From Nostoc sp. KVJ3 (GTDB taxonomy: Bacteria > Cyanobacteriota > Cyanobacteriia > Cyanobacteriales > Nostocaceae), in assembly GCF_026127265.1 (NCBI RefSeq), contig NZ_WWFG01000002.1:1426001-1490000 (forward strand): a DNA stretch of 64,000 nt, given 5' to 3'. The position numbers and the translations under genes are program-made. Numbering within the stretch: position 1 is the stretch's first letter; each line of letters begins with the position of its first letter. The notes below the pieces were generated by a model. The model worked only from the letters and a program-made list of their open reading frames with translations. It did no database searches and had not been told where the DNA came from. Shown here piece by piece: positions 61,159 to 64,000 of this stretch.

Positions 61159-61770
61159 TTATTTCTGCGGCCAGCGCCAGTTATAGCGATTCCATTCGTA
61201 GATTCCTTGAATTTCATACTCAGCACCGTTGAAGAAGCGGACGATGCAATTGGTAGAGGTATCATCAGCATTGCTAATTTCCTCGACCTTAATCACCATA
61301 CAAGGAAACCACTCACGCTTACAAGGCCCATCTTCTTGCACCCATTCCCATAGGGCATTGGAAACTTCAATGCGATCGCCTACTCTTAACTTTAGTGCAT
61401 CCTCAAAATAAGAATACTTATCAAAATGGCATGACTCAACCCGATTCAACCACTGTAAACCGTAGCGTTGCCGGATAAATTGTACTGTTCCAGAGTCATT
61501 GTTTAGCAGCCAGTCGTTGAGCAATTGCACTTTCCAAGTGCGGTTGCGTTGTTCTTCATCTTTAACAAACTGTAAAAATGCTTCTAACTCTTCTGCGGTG
61601 AGTTCGTCTAAGGGATTAGCAGTATTTGATCCCCTAGAGGTAGAATTTCCCTGAATTTGCTCAACTACTTGCAGTAATATCTGTTTCTGCGCGTCAGTGA
61701 GAGGACAGCTTGCTGCATCACAATCATTAAAGGCTGCGAGCATAGATGCTTCAATCTCATCTGGAGTCAT
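61159..61770 (-). CDS. Conserved cyanobacterial hypothetical protein (203 aa)
   Basis: The N-terminal half is helical and acidic (TPDEIEASMLAAFNDCDAASCPLTDAQKQILLQVVEQIQ and NPLDELTAEELEAFLQFVKDEEQRNRTWKVQLLNDWLL), the C-terminal half is rich in Trp, Tyr and charged residues and looks beta-type (DRIEVSNALWEWVQEDGPCKREWFPCMVIKVEEI, IYEWNRYNWRWPQ). I recognise the type as conserved in Nostocales but know no function. No signal peptide or membrane helix. It is isolated, with the repeat element downstream. Confidence 0.7.
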   Translation of the reverse strand: MTPDEIEASMLAAFNDCDAASCPLTDAQKQILLQVVEQIQGNSTSRGSNTANPLDELTAEELEAFLQFVKDEEQRNRTWKVQLLNDWLLNNDSGTVQFIRQRYGLQWLNRVESCHFDKYSYFEDALKLRVGDRIEVSNALWEWVQEDGPCKREWFPCMVIKVEEISNADDTSTNCIVRFFNGAEYEIQGIYEWNRYNWRWPQK

Positions 61771-61906
61771 AAGTTAATAGCAATTGAGGGTTTATTTCCC
61801 TAATTATTACAAAAGTTAAATTAAAGTCTCCAATCGTCTTGTAGTTAAATTCAGGTAAGCTGAGGTTATAAGTTATATCTTGTTAAATTAAGTTACGGGG
61901 TCTTGT

Positions 61907-62338
61907 ATGCGGTTGCGCTCACTCACCGTCGTTTTTATTTCCTGTCTCATCACGTTTCTATCGTGGGTGATTATTCCCCCTGCTGTAGCGTTGACACAGA
62001 TTAGATTATTTGATGTTTCTTATAAAGATTGTCCTCCAGAATTAGCAAAAGGGGCTGTTATCAGTAGTGGTAGCGCTGCTGCCAATTGTTTTATTGTCAT
62101 TGGCAAGGCTGAAAATGGCACTTATAAAACAGTCTACGACGCAGATATTTTTGGACGTATTTATGATGCCAATAATGATTCGGTGATGCAAAATCGCACC
62201 CGTCTTGGTTCTATTCCTGAAGTGCCGCCAGGTATTAGCTATTTTGAGTTGAGAATTTCTGTGCCTGCAAATCAGCCTACTCCTTTGCAGCTGAAGCAGT
62301 TTAAGGCTGCCGGATTTAGTGGTCAAGTGCGTAGATAG
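61907..62338 (+). CDS. Exported conserved hypothetical protein (143 aa)
   Basis: A signal peptide is visible (RLRSLTVVFISCLITFLSWVIIPPAVA, cleavage near ALT about residue 29). The mature part starts TQIRLFDVSYKDCPPELAKGAVISSGSAAANCFIV, with two cysteines that could pair, and ends with PPGISYFELRISVPANQPTPLQLKQFKAAGF. It is a known conserved cyanobacterial type without a function. Expression and location are presumably periplasmic or thylakoid lumen. It stands alone before a repeat region. Confidence 0.75.
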   Translation: MRLRSLTVVFISCLITFLSWVIIPPAVALTQIRLFDVSYKDCPPELAKGAVISSGSAAANCFIVIGKAENGTYKTVYDADIFGRIYDANNDSVMQNRTRLGSIPEVPPGISYFELRISVPANQPTPLQLKQFKAAGFSGQVRR

Positions 62339-62596
62339 TCAACTGCCCCACCCACAAGGGGATGGGGTTTTACGCACGATCAATAAATAGCAATCCCAAA
62401 GGCTTGGGATTGCTTCGTTTCGCTTCTCTATGAGACGCTCCGCGTAGCAAGATCCCCTACGGGGTACGCTCTACTCGCAATGACAATGTATATTTAATTT
62501 TGCATAACTACTTATTGTAATTGTATAAGTCTGAGCTTGTTAGCCCAGACCTAAAATTCTTTACTTGAACATGGAGCAAACTGCAAATCTGTGTTA
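62339..62596. repeat. Repeat-rich intergenic region
   Basis: GCCCCACCCACAAGGGGATGGGG, then CAATCCCAAAGGCTTGGGATTG (a hairpin at 62390-62411), then a REP-like run (CGCTTCTCTATGAGACGCTC, CCCCTACGGGGTACGCTC near 62453-62471). It is noncoding and can also act as a transcript end for the exported protein gene. Confidence 0.6.
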
Positions 62597-62848
62597 TCAG
62601 ATGGATTGCAGACCACCACCTACTATTTGAAGCAGTAAAATAGCTAACATTGCAGAAAAATCTATTCCACCCAAAGGGGGAATGATTGAGCGGAACAGAT
62701 TTAGGTAAGGATCGGTTATCTGGCTCAAAGTGGTAAAGGGTTGGTTGTACCAGTTGATATTGGGGAACCAGGTCAATAAAACCCTAATAATTAGCAAAAT
62801 AGTATAAATCTGGATGAAACTGGACAGAGTATTAATCAGAAGGTACAT
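62597..62848 (-). CDS. YggT family membrane protein
   Basis: The 83-residue protein has two membrane segments (about 5-27 and 60-80) around the YggT signature VLLTWFPNINWYNQPFTTLSQITDPYLNLFRSIIPP. In cyanobacteria and chloroplasts YggT/CCB3-like (Ycf19) proteins are linked to nucleoid positioning, membrane organisation or, for CCB3, heme attachment to cytochrome b6. Which role applies is not known here. The length fits the family. Confidence 0.88.
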   Translation of the reverse strand: MYLLINTLSSFIQIYTILLIIRVLLTWFPNINWYNQPFTTLSQITDPYLNLFRSIIPPLGGIDFSAMLAILLLQIVGGGLQSI

Positions 62849-62975
62849 AGATTTGGTGATTTCCTACTAAGTGTCAAACGCGGTCTTATCTTTTAATTTT
62901 AATTTAGTCCATGTCATAGTGTTTGCAGATTTAGCACCGATCGCACAAGACATTTTCACCACACCTAAACAAACA

Positions 62976-63329
62976 TCAGGAGTCTTTAGTGAGGGTACGG
63001 TCATTGCTAGCTTGGGGTGAACTGCTATTCACGTTTCCAAGTTGGTTTCGCACTTCGTCAATTGTGGCATTTAGCTGGGCAATTTTATCTTCTAGCGATC
63101 GCCTAGCGGTTTCTATGCCGATGTTCTCATTTTCTGAGGCTTTCATCTGCCGACGTTTTGCCGCTATTTTCTTAGCTTCCACTTGGCTATCCGTCAGTTC
63201 TGTCTCCTCCTCTGCTAGTAATTGGGGATCGCGTCGAGAAGCAATCAGTGCCCCAATAACACCACCAAATACGCCACCGACAAAGGCCCCTGCTAAAAAA
63301 CCACTGCCAAAACCATCTCGCTGACTCAT
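62976..63329 (-). CDS. Small membrane-anchored coiled-coil protein (117 aa)
   Basis: A glycine-rich hydrophobic segment lies at the N-terminus (GFGSGFLAGAFVGGVFGGVIGALIAS, about 6-31), resembling the YtxH-type anchor. The rest is charged and helical with a coiled-coil-like region (SLEDKIAQLNATIDEVRNQLGNV, about 78-100) and a Ser/Thr/Asn-rich end. The type is common in cyanobacteria and its function is unknown. It lies between yggT and upp on the minus strand and may share a transcript with upp. Confidence 0.72.
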   Translation of the reverse strand: MSQRDGFGSGFLAGAFVGGVFGGVIGALIASRRDPQLLAEEETELTDSQVEAKKIAAKRRQMKASENENIGIETARRSLEDKIAQLNATIDEVRNQLGNVNSSSPQASNDRTLTKDS

Positions 63330-63405
63330 ATATTTACCGCCTTCAACAAACCTTGCAACTTTTACAGTAGTTATGCTATCTTTTCTGTCCTAGCTGCATA
63401 CTAGC

Positions 63406-64000
63406 TTAAGTCCCAAATGTGCGATCGCCAGCATCTCCTAATCCTGGTACGATATATCCCTTATTATTAAGTTTTTCGTCAATAGTAGCGGTGTAAATTA
63501 TTAAACCTGGATAAGCTTCACTCAATTTTTGCAAAGCTGGTGGAGCCGCTACTACGCAAACAATTCGGGTCAGGGAAGGATCGGCACCCCGTTGTGTTAA
63601 TTCTGCCATTGTAGCCATAATTGACCCTCCGGTTGCCAACATTGGATCGGTAATTAACACTCGTGTTTGAGGGTCAAATTTTTCTGGCAACTTGTTCAGA
63701 TAACAATGAGGTTGCAATGTCTCTTCATCTCGCGCCAAACCAAAATGATAAACCGATGCCAAGGGTAATAAAGTCTGCGCTCCCTCAAGTAATCCTAGTC
63801 CAGCCCGCAGAATCGGTACTACTGCTACTGGTATCTGCGGATCGATCACGGTTGCTGGACAGGTATCCAAAGGAGTTTGCACTGCTGTTTCTTGGGTCGG
63901 CAACCAGTCTCGCGCAGCTTCATAAGTCAGCCATCTTCCTAACTCAGTCATGGCGCTGCGAAATAATACTGAAGGCGTACCTGCATCACGGGCAACTGCT
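63406..64000 (-). CDS. upp: Uracil phosphoribosyltransferase (5' end beyond window)
   Basis: The C-terminal part of the protein is present. It includes RAGLGLLEGAQTLLP (about 50-64 of the visible part), the PRPP-binding loop LITDPMLATGGSIMATMAEL, and the uracil-binding end NNKGYIVPGLGDAGDRTFGT. The frame continues upstream of the ATG at 63951, through the window edge, with AVARDAGTPSVLFRSAM, which is conserved Upp sequence, so the ATG at 63951 is internal and the true start lies outside. The enzyme salvages uracil to UMP. Confidence 0.93.
   Translation of the reverse strand, partial: AVARDAGTPSVLFRSAMTELGRWLTYEAARDWLPTQETAVQTPLDTCPATVIDPQIPVAVVPILRAGLGLLEGAQTLLPLASVYHFGLARDEETLQPHCYLNKLPEKFDPQTRVLITDPMLATGGSIMATMAELTQRGADPSLTRIVCVVAAPPALQKLSEAYPGLIIYTATIDEKLNNKGYIVPGLGDAGDRTFGT

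Overview
The window is chromosomal DNA from a filamentous, probably heterocyst-forming cyanobacterium of the Nostoc/Anabaena group (Nostocales). The sequence evidence is the dense scatter of the HIP1 octamer GCGATCGC, heptameric STRR-type repeats (CCCCART-like runs) in almost every intergenic gap, and a cyanobacterial gene set: the response regulator RpaB, the phycobilisome factor NblB, a CpcS/CpeS bilin lyase, a CCB-type cytochrome b6f assembly factor, cyanophycin synthetase plus cyanophycinase, and a pair of diflavin flavoproteins. No rRNA, tRNA or CRISPR array was seen.

Layout. 0-3 kb: small conserved proteins and a Dps ferritin. 3.5-8.4 kb: carB and a group 2 sigma factor. 8.7-11.2 kb: DUF760, MutT, a CBS protein and NblB. 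11.3-18.2 kb: a PEP-CTERM protein, a 1.1 kb nest of small mobile repeats, DUF456, an M48-type peptidase homologue that has lost zinc ligands, a CCB factor, RpaB and RadA. 18.3-26.6 kb is accessory: Uma2, an IS701-family insertion sequence, HicBA, a giant kinase-WD40 gene with near-identical blades, and decaying DUF4258/DUF2283 toxin-antitoxin-like modules with tandem repeats. 26.7-39 kb is mostly housekeeping: TatA, CphA, CphB, TrmD, IspF, a peptide/nickel-type binding lipoprotein, LarB, ArgH and a Nudix protein. 39-41 kb holds an alpha/beta hydrolase and a broken PIN-toxin module. 41-45.7 kb: CoaX and the Flv3-like/Flv1-like flavodiiron pair. 45.8-51.6 kb is a probable signalling or conflict island: an HTH-NB-ARC STAND ATPase, a Ser/Thr kinase and a membrane pseudokinase fused to a PstS-like extracellular domain, divergent from a small TRADD-N-associated-type membrane protein. 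51.7-64 kb: an RRM protein, the bilin lyase, an RND efflux pair, a second exported protein with a sorting tail, a glycosyltransferase, small conserved proteins, YggT and a partial upp.

How genes work together. cphA and cphB make and degrade the nitrogen reserve cyanophycin. The two flavoproteins are expected to form a hetero-oligomer reducing O2 with NAD(P)H. The RND adaptor and permease form an efflux pump that would need an outer-membrane channel encoded elsewhere. The 45.8-51 kb cluster combines sensing (extracellular PBP domain), phosphorylation (one active and one apparently dead kinase) and a STAND switch, and is the best candidate here for an undescribed system. A second theme is repeat invasion of genes: STRR-like DNA has added in-frame segments to trmD, coaX, the RND permease and probably flv1, and at least two MITE-like elements have clean target duplications.
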